DNA of 64,000 nucleotides. Source: Salinicola corii (GTDB lineage Bacteria; Pseudomonadota; Gammaproteobacteria; Pseudomonadales; Halomonadaceae). The translations under genes and the position numbers were made by a program. The notes below the pieces were generated by a model that did no database searches, was not told where the DNA came from, and saw only the letters and a program-made list of their open reading frames with translations. The stretch lies in assembly GCF_008298015.1 (NCBI RefSeq), contig NZ_VTPX01000009.1, positions 124,001-188,000 of the forward strand. Direction: 5' to 3'. Positions 52,744 through 61,117 of this stretch are shown here, piece by piece (within the stretch, counting starts at the first letter, position 1; each line of letters starts with the position of its first letter).

Positions 52744-54689
52744 CCGATCATGAACGTCAAGCCGCCGAGCGGCAGATTTTGCGCACGCTGGTGGATGCAC
52801 TGTTGGCCGAGAACCTGTTCGGTGGAGTGCCGACACGTTGGCTCACCGCGGAGGACGCGGAGATGGCGGCATTTCCGTGCGTCCTGCGCGATGGATCGAA
52901 GGTGAGCGTCCACTGGCGGTTGTGGTGGTGCTCCCTTGGGCAGGATAGCGGTGATGGTCTGGCATTCTGGGTTCAGCCGGGCATCACCCAGACCTGGTGT
53001 CTGGTGCCGGGGAGTTGGGTCTGGCGACTGCCTGTCGGGCTTGAGGGGCTGCCGCTCCCGGCGGGTAGCGCGGGTGGCCGTGAGCCGGAGGCGCTCTCGC
53101 CCGAGGGGCTGATGCGGTGGCTGTTCGCGGCGACGCATCCGGCGTCGACGACGCCCACGGCGGGGGAGTCGGTATTTCTCGAGGCGCTGGAGACCAGTGT
53201 GTGGCAGCGCGCACGCTCCCAACGTCACCGTATCGACCCCGCGCGCACGGTCACGGGCTCCGTACTCGCGCGTTTTACCGCGCTGGAGCAGTGGGCCTCG
53301 CTGCGGGATCGTCCCTATCATCCGACGGCCAAGGCCAAACAGGGTCTGGATGCGACCGATTACGCAGCCTACGTCGCCGAGTTCGACGCCGACATCGCGC
53401 TTTGCTGGGTCGCGATTCGCCGCGCCCAATCGATGACGGGGGCCGGTGTGGCAGACGGTGAGTCGCCGGCCGACTGGCTGCTGGACGCCCGCGCGCGGTC
53501 AGCCCTGCAAGACGAGATGCGCGCGCGCGGGTTGGACGAGACGCACGTGGCGATACCCATGCATCCGTGGCAGCGCGAGCACGCGGTGCCACGCTGGCTG
53601 GCGGAGGCGTTCGCCGCCGGGGCGTGCGTGGATCTCGAAACGCGTTCGCCGGGGTGGAAGGCCAGCTCGTCGCTTCGCTCGCTACTGCCGACACGGGAAT
53701 CGCCGCACACGCTCAAGCTGCCGATGGCGGTGCACTCTCTCGGCGCTTCGCGCTATCTGCCGGCGGTGAAGATGATCAACGGCGACCTGAGCGCCGCCTT
53801 GCTGGCGCAGGCGCGTGCGCTGGACCCTCGGTTGGGCGAGGCGCTGCACCTGTGCGACGAGGGGCGCTGGTGGGCCTACCTGCCACAAGACGCCACGCTG
53901 TTCGACGAGGCGCCGCGTCATCTTTCCGCGATGGTGCGCAGCTATCCCACGCCACTGCTGGAGGATGCGCGTTATCAACTGGTGCCGATGGCGACGCTCG
54001 GAACGCCCCTGGACGCGCCGCGTCATCATCCGTTCGACGACTGGCTTCAGCAGCGTGGCTGGAAAGCCAGCGCCGACAATGTCCGTCGATTGCTGGGTGA
54101 GGTGTGCGAGCGTTTCTTCGAACTCTGCCTACGGCTCTTCCGACTTGGCATGCTCCCCGAGGTTCACGGTCAGAACGCCGTGATGGTGTTGCACGAGGGC
54201 CGGGTCCAGGGTCTTCTGCTGCGCGATCATGACTCTCTGCGCATCGCGGTGCCACGGCTCGAGGCCCATGGCATGGCGGATCCCTGCTATCGCATCAAGC
54301 CAGGGCATGCCAACACGCTCTACCACGATGATCTCGGTGAGTTGCTGTTCTGGTTGCAAACCTTGGCGATTCAGGTCAACGTGCGCTCCATTGTGGATAC
54401 AATCGCTTCTCATTACGATATTTCGGAAGTTACGCTTTGGCACGAAGTCGCGGATCAGCTCCATCGCCAGATCGACGATCTGCCGTTCTCGACGGCGGAT
54501 CGCGAGATGCTGAACCGGCGTCTGTTCGAGGCGTCGCACTGGCCATTCAAACACCTGATCGGGCCGATCATCCAGCGCGCGGGCGGACCGGGCAGCATGC
54601 CCTTCAGCACGGGCGAAGCGATCAACCCGTTCCAGGCGATTGGCTGGCAGCGGCGCCGCGTGGGGGAAGCGACGACCGCCGACGCCTGA
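52740..54689 (+). CDS. acsA: NRPS-independent siderophore synthetase, AcsA-like
   Basis: The third IucA/IucC family synthetase of the locus, 649 residues. Signatures are RPYHPTAKAKQGLDATDY (HPxxKxK), AIPMHPWQREHAVPRW, SSLRSLLPTRESPHTLKLPM and PEVHGQNAVMVLHEG...LLRDHDSL with HxQN and Arg-Asp. It ends with GPGSMPFSTGEAINPFQAI. Gene order identifies it with AcsA. ATG overlaps acsB as ATGA. A 125-base repetitive-looking spacer follows, the only real gap between acsD and the end of the operon. Confidence 0.82.
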   Translation: MTDHERQAAERQILRTLVDALLAENLFGGVPTRWLTAEDAEMAAFPCVLRDGSKVSVHWRLWWCSLGQDSGDGLAFWVQPGITQTWCLVPGSWVWRLPVGLEGLPLPAGSAGGREPEALSPEGLMRWLFAATHPASTTPTAGESVFLEALETSVWQRARSQRHRIDPARTVTGSVLARFTALEQWASLRDRPYHPTAKAKQGLDATDYAAYVAEFDADIALCWVAIRRAQSMTGAGVADGESPADWLLDARARSALQDEMRARGLDETHVAIPMHPWQREHAVPRWLAEAFAAGACVDLETRSPGWKASSSLRSLLPTRESPHTLKLPMAVHSLGASRYLPAVKMINGDLSAALLAQARALDPRLGEALHLCDEGRWWAYLPQDATLFDEAPRHLSAMVRSYPTPLLEDARYQLVPMATLGTPLDAPRHHPFDDWLQQRGWKASADNVRRLLGEVCERFFELCLRLFRLGMLPEVHGQNAVMVLHEGRVQGLLLRDHDSLRIAVPRLEAHGMADPCYRIKPGHANTLYHDDLGELLFWLQTLAIQVNVRSIVDTIASHYDISEVTLWHEVADQLHRQIDDLPFSTADREMLNRRLFEASHWPFKHLIGPIIQRAGGPGSMPFSTGEAINPFQAIGWQRRRVGEATTADA

Positions 54690-54814
54690 GCGATTCCACG
54701 CTGGGCGCCGCTGGGGCCTTGGGTTCCGATTCGCTCCCGAATTCGGTATCGGGTCCGGTTCCACGAACGGCTCTGGGTTCGATAACGACCTTGGCGTCGG
54801 GTTCGATATCAGCC
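54690..54814 (+). repeat. Spacer with degenerate repeats before cbrA
   Basis: 125 bases between acsA and cbrA with recurring GGGTTCGAT, GGTATCGGGTCCGG and GGGTTCCGATTC units. The frame leading into cbrA is open and would encode a Ser/Gly/Leu-rich stretch. It may be an untranslated spacer or a hotspot of slippage. Confidence 0.5.
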
Positions 54815-55750
54815 ATGACCTCGCGCCGGCACGTGCTCGCCATGCTGCTGGCTCTGGCGACCCTGCCGGCGCTGGCGCGGGCAGGCACGTCGTCGGGGGC
54901 CGAGGCGCGGGGGACAGAAAAGACGAGTTCGCGCCGCGTGGTGACCCTATTTCAGGGTGCGACGGACACCGCCGTCGCGCTCGGGGTGGTTCCCGTTGGC
55001 GTCGTCGAGTCCTGGCTCGACAAGCCGGTCTACCCCTATCTGCGCGCGGCCCTGGCCGACACCACGCTGGTGGGTCTGGAGACCCAGCCAAGCCTCGAGG
55101 ACATCGCGCTGCTCGCGCCCGATCTGATCGTCGCCTCGCGATTTCGACATCAGCGTATCGAGCCACTGCTGTCGGCCCTGGCGCCGGTGGTGATGCTGGA
55201 CGACATCTATCGCTACCGGGATACGCTGACGGTCATGGCGAGTGCGCTCGGTCTGGAGGTGCGCGCACAAGCGTTGAACGCACGCCTCGCGGCACGACTG
55301 GCGCAGTTGCGTGCCCGGTTGAAAGCGCACTTCGGGGTGCGCTGGCCACTGACGGTGTCGTTGATCGATGTGCGGGCCAACGAGGTGCGCAGCTATCTGG
55401 CCCCCAGTTTCGGCGGTTCGGTGCTGGCCGCCCTGGGGTTTCGCTGGAACGCGGCGCAACGCCGGCTTTCCGGCGTCCTGGTCAAGTTGAGCGGCATCGA
55501 GAGCCTGCCGACACTGGATGCCGAGGTATTCTTCGTCATGCGTCACAGCCGCGGTGCCGCCGTGGCTGCGCACTACCGGCGGCTGCAGGCGCATCTGCTG
55601 TGGCAGCGGATGGATGCGCCGCGCCACGGCGAGGTCCGCGAGGTAGACGCCATCGACTGGAGTCTTTCGGGTGGCATTCTCGGCGTCTTCGCCATGCTCG
55701 ACGACGTCGATGCCTGGCTCGCGGCCGATGAACGGCGGGCGCGGACATGA
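54815..55750 (+). CDS. cbrA: Ferric-siderophore ABC transporter binding protein, CbrA-like
   Basis: A 311-residue periplasmic binding protein of the FecB/FhuD type with a signal peptide (MTSRRHVLAMLLALATLPALARAG). Then come RRVVTLFQGATDTAVALGVVPVGVVESW and IALLAPDLIVASRFRHQRIEPLLSALAPVVML, the usual first-lobe motifs. CbrA delivers ferric achromobactin to the CbrBCD permease. The ATG at 54815 has no clear ribosome-binding site, which is unusual here; the frame is open upstream, so an earlier start is possible but would place the signal peptide internally. It overlaps cbrB by 4 bases. Confidence 0.8.
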   Translation: MTSRRHVLAMLLALATLPALARAGTSSGAEARGTEKTSSRRVVTLFQGATDTAVALGVVPVGVVESWLDKPVYPYLRAALADTTLVGLETQPSLEDIALLAPDLIVASRFRHQRIEPLLSALAPVVMLDDIYRYRDTLTVMASALGLEVRAQALNARLAARLAQLRARLKAHFGVRWPLTVSLIDVRANEVRSYLAPSFGGSVLAALGFRWNAAQRRLSGVLVKLSGIESLPTLDAEVFFVMRHSRGAAVAAHYRRLQAHLLWQRMDAPRHGEVREVDAIDWSLSGGILGVFAMLDDVDAWLAADERRART

Positions 55751-56769
55751 ATGCCCATGGACGGTGGGGGCAGGGCCGCCGGGCGCGGCGACGGCTCTTG
55801 GCATGGTCGGGCCTGCTGCTGCTGGCGATGGCGGTCAGCCTGATGGCCGGCTCCCGATGGCTCGGCCCCGAGGCGCTGTGGCACGCGCTATGGTCGCCGT
55901 CGCCGACCAACGTCGACGACCTGCTGGTTCGCACCACCCGCACGCCCCGCACGCTGTTGGCGGCGGTGGTGGGCGCGAGCCTCGGCGTCGCCGGCGGCAT
56001 CATGCAGACGCTGACCCGCAACCCGCTGGCGGCGCCGGGGCTGCTGGGCGTCAACGCGGGCGCGCTGTTCGTCGTGGTGATGTTGGTCACGCTCGGGGGC
56101 GACCTGCCGGCCGCCGTGACCCACCTGGGCGCGTTCGGCGGCGCGGCACTGGCCGTCGCGCTGGTATGGGGTGTGGCGATGCGGCGGGGGCATTCCGTGG
56201 GGCCGCTACGGTTGCTGCTGGCCGGGGCGGCGTTGACGGCGCTCTTTCACGCCTTCAGCCAGGCGCTGCTGGTGGTCGATCAGCAGGGCCTGGATTCGGT
56301 GCTGTTCTGGCTCGCCGGTTCGGTGGCCGGCCGTCCCCTGGCGGGCAGTTGGCCGATGCTGATCGTGGCGCTGATCGCGCTCGTTGCCTGCGCGCCGTTC
56401 CTGCGCCAGTGGAACGTGCTGGCCGCGGGGGAAGCGGTCGCAATCGGCGCCGGCGTGGCCGTGCGTCGGCTACAGCTGGTCTCGGTCGCGCTGATCGTGG
56501 TGCTGGCGGGGGCCTCGGTCACGCTGGCGGGCAATATCGCGTTCGTCGGACTGATCGTGCCGCATCTCGCGCGGCGGCTGGCGACGCCGGACCATCGTGA
56601 GTGGCTGCCGCTGGCGGCCGTGATCGGTGCCGTGCTGCTGCTGCTGGCGGACGTGGCCGCACGCACGCTGATCCTGCCCCGGGAGATACCGCTGGGGGTC
56701 ATGACCGCGCTGCTCGGCGCGCCGTTTTTCATGTGGCTGGTGCGGCGTCAGGGAGTGCAACATGGCTGA
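55747..56769 (+). CDS. cbrB: FecCD-type ferric-siderophore permease, CbrB-like
   Basis: A 340-residue inner-membrane permease of the BtuC/FecCD family with about 10 hydrophobic segments. Hallmarks are RTPRTLLAAVVGASLGVAGG, MQTLTRNPLAAPGLLGVNAGA near residue 80 and the ATPase-contact region NIAFVGLIVPHLARRL near 265. The C-terminus reads PREIPLGVMTALLGAPFFMWLV as in all members. It pairs with the following permease. It overlaps cbrA (ATGA) and cbrC (8 bases). Confidence 0.87.
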   Translation: MNAHGRWGQGRRARRRLLAWSGLLLLAMAVSLMAGSRWLGPEALWHALWSPSPTNVDDLLVRTTRTPRTLLAAVVGASLGVAGGIMQTLTRNPLAAPGLLGVNAGALFVVVMLVTLGGDLPAAVTHLGAFGGAALAVALVWGVAMRRGHSVGPLRLLLAGAALTALFHAFSQALLVVDQQGLDSVLFWLAGSVAGRPLAGSWPMLIVALIALVACAPFLRQWNVLAAGEAVAIGAGVAVRRLQLVSVALIVVLAGASVTLAGNIAFVGLIVPHLARRLATPDHREWLPLAAVIGAVLLLLADVAARTLILPREIPLGVMTALLGAPFFMWLVRRQGVQHG

Positions 56770-57790
56770 CGTGCGGGCGCTACGTATCGGCGGGTTTTCG
56801 CGCGCGATCGTCTGGCGGCCCTGGTGGCGCGTGCTGGCGGTCGGGGTGGCGCTGCTGCTCTCGCTTTCGAGCTGCCTGGCACTGGGCAAGGTGCCGCTGG
56901 GGCCCACGGCGCTGTGGCATGCGCTCTGCACGCCCTCTAGCGACACGGGGCTCATCGTCTGGCAACTGCGGTTGCCGAGGATTCTGCTGGGCGCATTGGT
57001 CGGTGGGGCGCTGGCGCTTTCCGGCTGGCTGTTGCAGCAGGTGATGCGCAATCCGCTGGCCTCGCCGGATACCCTGGGTGTCACCAGCGGTGCCAGCGCG
57101 GCAGCGGTGGGCTATCTCTCGCTGCTGGCCGCCGATTCCGGCAGCGCCTGGCTGCCGCTGGCGGCGGCGGCCGGGGCGCTGGTGGCAGTGGGCCTCGTCT
57201 ACCGGCTGGCATGGCATCGAGGCACGACGCCGCTGCGCCTGGTGCTGATGGGGATCGGGCTGTCGGCGTTGCTGACGGCGGCGACCACCTATCTGCTGGT
57301 GTCCAGTGCGTTTTCGACCACGCTGTCGGCCTACGTGTGGCTGACGGGCAGCGTCTACGGCGGTAACTGGTCCGACGTGGCGCGTCTGGCCGTTGGCGTT
57401 GCCGTCGCGCTCGTGGCCATGGGAGCGTTGATGCGCCACGCGCTGCTGGCGGGGGTCGACGACGCGCTGGCGGTCGGCATTGGGGTACGCGTGCAGGTGA
57501 TGCGCGGCGCGCTCACGCTGCTGGCGGCGGTGCTTGCTGGGCTGGCGGTGGCCTGGGGTGGGGCGATCGCGTTCGTGGGGCTGATCGCGCCGCATCTCGC
57601 CAAACGCCTGGTACGCATACCCGGCACGGCGCAGGTAGTGATGTCGATCGCACTCGGTGCGATCATCGTCATGCTGGCGGATCTGGCTGGACGCACGCTG
57701 TTCCTGCCGCGGGATCTCCCGGCGGGCTTGTTCGTGGCGGCCATCGGGGCGCCATTCTTTCTGATGTTGCTGATTCGACAGGTGCGCTGA
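56762..57790 (+). CDS. cbrC: FecCD-type ferric-siderophore permease, CbrC-like
   Basis: A 342-residue BtuC/FecCD family permease, partner of the previous gene. Family motifs are RLPRILLGALVGGALALSGWLLQQVMRNPLASPDTLGVTSGA, read in pieces, with GAIAFVGLIAPHLAKRL near residue 265 and LPRDLPAGLFVAAIGAPFFLMLL at the end. Together the two proteins form a heterodimeric transmembrane channel powered by the CbrD ATPase. It ends 3 bases before the cbrD start. Confidence 0.87.
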   Translation: MADVRALRIGGFSRAIVWRPWWRVLAVGVALLLSLSSCLALGKVPLGPTALWHALCTPSSDTGLIVWQLRLPRILLGALVGGALALSGWLLQQVMRNPLASPDTLGVTSGASAAAVGYLSLLAADSGSAWLPLAAAAGALVAVGLVYRLAWHRGTTPLRLVLMGIGLSALLTAATTYLLVSSAFSTTLSAYVWLTGSVYGGNWSDVARLAVGVAVALVAMGALMRHALLAGVDDALAVGIGVRVQVMRGALTLLAAVLAGLAVAWGGAIAFVGLIAPHLAKRLVRIPGTAQVVMSIALGAIIVMLADLAGRTLFLPRDLPAGLFVAAIGAPFFLMLLIRQVR

Positions 57791-57793
57791 TCC

Positions 57794-58708
57794 ATGACAA
57801 GGCTCTCCGCCAACGATCTCACGCTCGGCTATCAGCGCCAGGTCATCATGCGCGAACTGTCGCTGGCCTTGCCCGAGAGCCGGATCTCGGTGCTGATCGG
57901 CGCTAACGGCTGCGGCAAGAGCACGCTGCTGAAGGCCCTTGCACGCCTGCTGACGCCCTGGCAAGGCCAAGTCATGCTCGACGGTGACGACATCCATCAC
58001 CAGCCCACCCGGCGCGTGGCGCGGACGTTGTCGCTGCTGCCGCAGCATCCGGTGGCGCCGGAGGGCATCACGGTTCGCCAACTGGTCAGTCTCGGACGCC
58101 ATCCCCACCAGAGCTGGCTGGCCCAATGGTCGGAGGAGGACGAGCGCCAAGTGGAGCTGGCCCTGATGCGCACGGACCTGACGGCGCAGGCCCACCGCAG
58201 CGTGGACACGCTCTCCGGCGGGCAGCGCCAGCGCGCCTGGATCGCCATGGCCGTGGCGCAGGATACCCCGCTGATGCTGCTCGACGAGCCGACCTCGTTT
58301 CTCGATCTGACCCATCAGATGGAGGTGCTGGAGCTGCTCAAGAGCCTCAATCGCGAATCGGGCAAGACGATCGTCATGGTGCTGCACGATCTCAATCTGG
58401 CCTGCCGCTATGCCGATCACATCGTGGCGCTGCGTGACGGCGCGATCGTCGCGCAGGGAGCGCCCCAGGCCGTCGTCACCCGCGAACGGGTCAAGGATAT
58501 CTTCCAGCTCGAGTGCCGGATCATCGAGGACCCGTTCTTCCATACCCCGCTGTGCATTCCGTTCGGCCCAGGGAGCCGCTCCGTGGGTGGCGAAAGCGGT
58601 CTGTCGGGGCAAGGGGCGCCGTCCATGCAGACAACCGAGTCGTCCAGCCAGCAGAACATGCACACCGGGAGCAAACACGTGACCGCGGGCTGGGAGATCG
58701 ACGGATGA
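57794..58708 (+). CDS. cbrD: Ferric-siderophore ABC transporter ATPase, CbrD-like
   Basis: A 304-residue ABC ATPase with Walker A GANGCGKST (residues 36-44), Q-loop in LLPQHP, signature LSGGQRQRAWIAMAVAQ, Walker B LMLLDEPTSFLD and the H-loop VLHDLNLA. FecE/FepC proteins are about 255-265 aa; this one carries about 40 extra C-terminal residues rich in Ser, Gly and Gln, after CIPFGPGSRS. The stop overlaps the next start as ATGA. It energises uptake through the two preceding permeases. Confidence 0.88.
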   Translation: MTRLSANDLTLGYQRQVIMRELSLALPESRISVLIGANGCGKSTLLKALARLLTPWQGQVMLDGDDIHHQPTRRVARTLSLLPQHPVAPEGITVRQLVSLGRHPHQSWLAQWSEEDERQVELALMRTDLTAQAHRSVDTLSGGQRQRAWIAMAVAQDTPLMLLDEPTSFLDLTHQMEVLELLKSLNRESGKTIVMVLHDLNLACRYADHIVALRDGAIVAQGAPQAVVTRERVKDIFQLECRIIEDPFFHTPLCIPFGPGSRSVGGESGLSGQGAPSMQTTESSSQQNMHTGSKHVTAGWEIDG

Positions 58709-59574
58709 GCGCGGTACGCGTGAACGGGTTCACGTCCGATCAGTGGCACTATCTGACCGACACGCTGCGCCTGATTCCCGCGTCGCGGGCCGACGGCCGC
58801 TCGCTGGGGGCACGCGAGTTGCTCGACCCCGAGCGCTGCCGGACGCTCCTCGCCCAGGTTGCGCCGTCGATCGGTGCGCCGGAACGCCGCACCGCCGCGT
58901 CGCTACTGACGAAGCGGCTCGGCTTCCTGCTCACCGGCGCGCCGCTCTATGCGCTCTCCGTCTGTGATCGCGGCCTCGATCTGTCGCTGGACAACTGCGT
59001 GATCGAATTCGCTCACGATGCCGGGCGCTGGACCTCGTCGTTGCCACTGCGTTCGCTCGAGGGCGAGACTTGGCCACGAGGTGATCGGGACATGGCACGT
59101 CGCGAGTTGGTGCAGCGACTGTTTGCCGGACTCATCGCGCCGATCTGGCACGTGCTGGAAACCGAGGGCGGAGTGTCGTCGCGAATCCTGTGGGAGAACC
59201 TTGCCGTACGCGTCTACTCGCTCTACGAACGCCGCCTGGCGCGGCTGGAAGGCGAGGCGGTTCGTACGCGCTGCGCCGAGGACTTCGCGTTCCTGCGCGA
59301 CGCCGAGCCCGATCTCTACGGGCTAGACTTCAACCCGATCGCGCGTTTCTTCCACGCTCGCTCGGGTACGAGCGAGGGCGGTACGGAGCGCTTCCGGCGT
59401 ACCTGCTGTCTCTACTTCAAGGCCACGTGCCCCGCGGAGTACTGCCAGACCTGCCCGCTGCTGAAGCCCCGAGAGGCGCGCGGTGCTCCGGCGGCTCGCC
59501 GCCGTCATGCCTCGACGCCGGCGCGGATCGAGGCTGCGACGGTTCAAGCGACGCCTGGATGGGAGCGATCATGA
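58705..59574 (+). CDS. FhuF-like ferric-siderophore reductase
   Basis: A 289-residue cytosolic protein ending in the FhuF-type iron-sulfur motif: C234 and C235, then C247 and C250 in CCLYFKATCPAEYCQTCP (CC, eleven residues, C, two residues, C), a [2Fe-2S] site. FhuF-family proteins reduce imported ferric siderophores to release Fe(II). An extra cysteine, C242, lies inside the motif. The gene overlaps both cbrD and the next gene by 4 bases, so it belongs to the siderophore operon and is the likely iron-release step. The N-terminal two thirds are not similar to anything I can name. Confidence 0.8.
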   Translation: MSAVRVNGFTSDQWHYLTDTLRLIPASRADGRSLGARELLDPERCRTLLAQVAPSIGAPERRTAASLLTKRLGFLLTGAPLYALSVCDRGLDLSLDNCVIEFAHDAGRWTSSLPLRSLEGETWPRGDRDMARRELVQRLFAGLIAPIWHVLETEGGVSSRILWENLAVRVYSLYERRLARLEGEAVRTRCAEDFAFLRDAEPDLYGLDFNPIARFFHARSGTSEGGTERFRRTCCLYFKATCPAEYCQTCPLLKPREARGAPAARRRHASTPARIEAATVQATPGWERS

Positions 59575-60236
59575 GCTATGGCGTTAACCCCTGCCATGAC
59601 GGGGTCGAGGATGGGGTCATCGAGGCCTATCGGCTGCTCTCGACCTCGGCGCTCGGACATCTGACCCACACCGGTTATCTACCTGGGCTGCGCGCGCTGC
59701 ATTCCGACACGCACCTGTGTGGCCGCGCGTTGACGGCGGAGATCGATTCCCGCGACAGCCGTGTGTTGCGCGAGGCGCTGATCATGGCGCGACCCGGAGA
59801 CGTGCTGGTGATCGTGGATCACGACGCGGTCAGCGGGTGCGAGCCCTGTCTGGCCTGCTGGGGCGAGCTGCGCACGTTGGCGGCCTGCGTCAAGGGACTT
59901 GCCGGTGTCGTCGTGATCGGCGCCATCACTGACGTGCAGGCACTGCGGGCCTTGTCGCTGCCGATTTTCCACCGCGACATCAGTGCACTGACCATCCCCG
60001 CTGGGGAGTCGCGCTGGGGTGAGCTCAATCGCCCTGTGAGCCACGCCGGTGTCGGCATTGCGCCGGGGGATCTGATCTTCGGCGACGATGATGGCCTGTT
60101 CGCACTCTCGCCCGCTCGGGCGACATCACTGCTGTCGGCCATACAGGAGAAGGAGGCCGCGGACGCGCGGCGGCGCGACGAGCTGCTCGCCCGTCTAGGC
60201 GACTCTCGACTTGGCTCGAGTGGTGCGCGTGAATAG
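59571..60236 (+). CDS. RraA-like protein at the end of the siderophore operon
   Basis: A 221-residue RraA/HMG-aldolase superfamily protein. Typical elements are GRALTAEIDSRDSRVLREAL, ARPGDVLVIVDHD, LACWGELRTLAACVKGLAGVVV and the site GAITDVQALRAL. Active aldolases/oxaloacetate decarboxylases have Arg-Asp in that site (GxxRD); here the Arg is T120 while D121 remains, so the usual 4-hydroxy-4-methyl-2-oxoglutarate aldolase activity is doubtful. ATG at 59571 overlaps the reductase stop by 4 bases. A role in siderophore precursor metabolism or in RNase E inhibition cannot be decided. Confidence 0.72.
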   Translation: MSYGVNPCHDGVEDGVIEAYRLLSTSALGHLTHTGYLPGLRALHSDTHLCGRALTAEIDSRDSRVLREALIMARPGDVLVIVDHDAVSGCEPCLACWGELRTLAACVKGLAGVVVIGAITDVQALRALSLPIFHRDISALTIPAGESRWGELNRPVSHAGVGIAPGDLIFGDDDGLFALSPARATSLLSAIQEKEAADARRRDELLARLGDSRLGSSGARE

Positions 60237-60432
60237 TCGAACGCCCACGTGATCCACCCGGCATTCGAGTGGTCGATAACCGAGCATACCCACGAGCGAG
60301 GCGACAGGCCCGCCGCTGGTGTCTGTGGTAGTCTGCGCGGTTGCAACCGGTGGTCGCGCCACGCCCGGGCCGTTTTTCCGAGGCCGGGCGGATCGCCGGA
60401 CACCCTTGCCGAAAGTCGCCCTGGAGAGCCCG

Positions 60433-61005
60433 ATGAAAATCGTCCACGTCAAGAATCCCGAGACCCGCGAAGCCTGTCTCGCCAAACTCTGCGCCAGCGT
60501 CTACGGCCAGGAGGCGGGACTGGCGCCGCTGGTGACGTTTGCCGGCACCCAGGGCGTGCTGTTCAAGCAGGAGGCGGCCCGGCTGTTCGCGCTAACCGAA
60601 GACGACGGCACGATCCTGTGTCTGGCGCTGATCTCGTCCGATGTCGACGGCGGGACCATGGAGGTGGGCATGCTGTCGACGCCCGAGGGCAAGGGGGATA
60701 CCCGACACAGCCGGCATTTGGTCAAGACACTGGCGGAAAAGGCCCCGCTGCGCGTGACGGCTGCAGACGAGACAGGCGAGGCGTTCTTCCGACGCTGTGG
60801 CATCGAGCGCTGGATCGACGGCGATGGCGGCCTGCGTATCGGCCTGGGACCGCTCCATCCGACGCCGGTAAACGGTGTGCTGCCCAGCGTGGTGCGCTTC
60901 AATGGCGACGGTATCGTGCGCACCTTCAAGCAGGAACCCGAGACCTTCGAGGCCTACAAGTCACGCTTCGTCGCTGCCCTGGAGCGCTATTCCAACATCG
61001 CGTGA
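60433..61005 (+). CDS. Conserved-looking protein of unknown function (190 aa)
   Basis: A 190-residue soluble protein, no signal peptide or membrane segment. An alternating beta-alpha pattern (ARLFALTEDDGTILCLALISSD; MEVGMLSTPEGKGDTRHSRHLVKTL; TGEAFFRRCGIERWIDGDGG) resembles a GNAT acyltransferase fold, where the third segment would be the usual late helix and strand. The acetyl-CoA loop motif is not clear, so I make no functional call. ATG at 60433 follows CTGGAGAGCC. It stands alone between the siderophore locus and a quinone oxidoreductase gene. Confidence 0.7.
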   Translation: MKIVHVKNPETREACLAKLCASVYGQEAGLAPLVTFAGTQGVLFKQEAARLFALTEDDGTILCLALISSDVDGGTMEVGMLSTPEGKGDTRHSRHLVKTLAEKAPLRVTAADETGEAFFRRCGIERWIDGDGGLRIGLGPLHPTPVNGVLPSVVRFNGDGIVRTFKQEPETFEAYKSRFVAALERYSNIA

Positions 61006-61117
61006 CACCGGCTGCTTCCAACGCCACCCTGGCGCGGCCTGATCCATCGACTTGACCCGCCTCGGGAATGGCGCTTGGATGACAGACCAAGAGTCATCAG
61101 CCCAACAAGGAAATGTC

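Noticed and set aside
56780-58678. A 632-codon minus-strand frame opposite cbrC and cbrD
   Set aside because: The opposite strand encodes clear FecCD permease and ABC ATPase proteins; the antisense product is His/Gln/Arg-rich with no fold signature.
43198-60236. Staphyloferrin B (sbn) locus
   Set aside because: The enzyme set is similar, but the diaminopropionate genes sbnA and sbnB are absent, and gene order together with adjacent cbrABCD-like genes fits achromobactin better.
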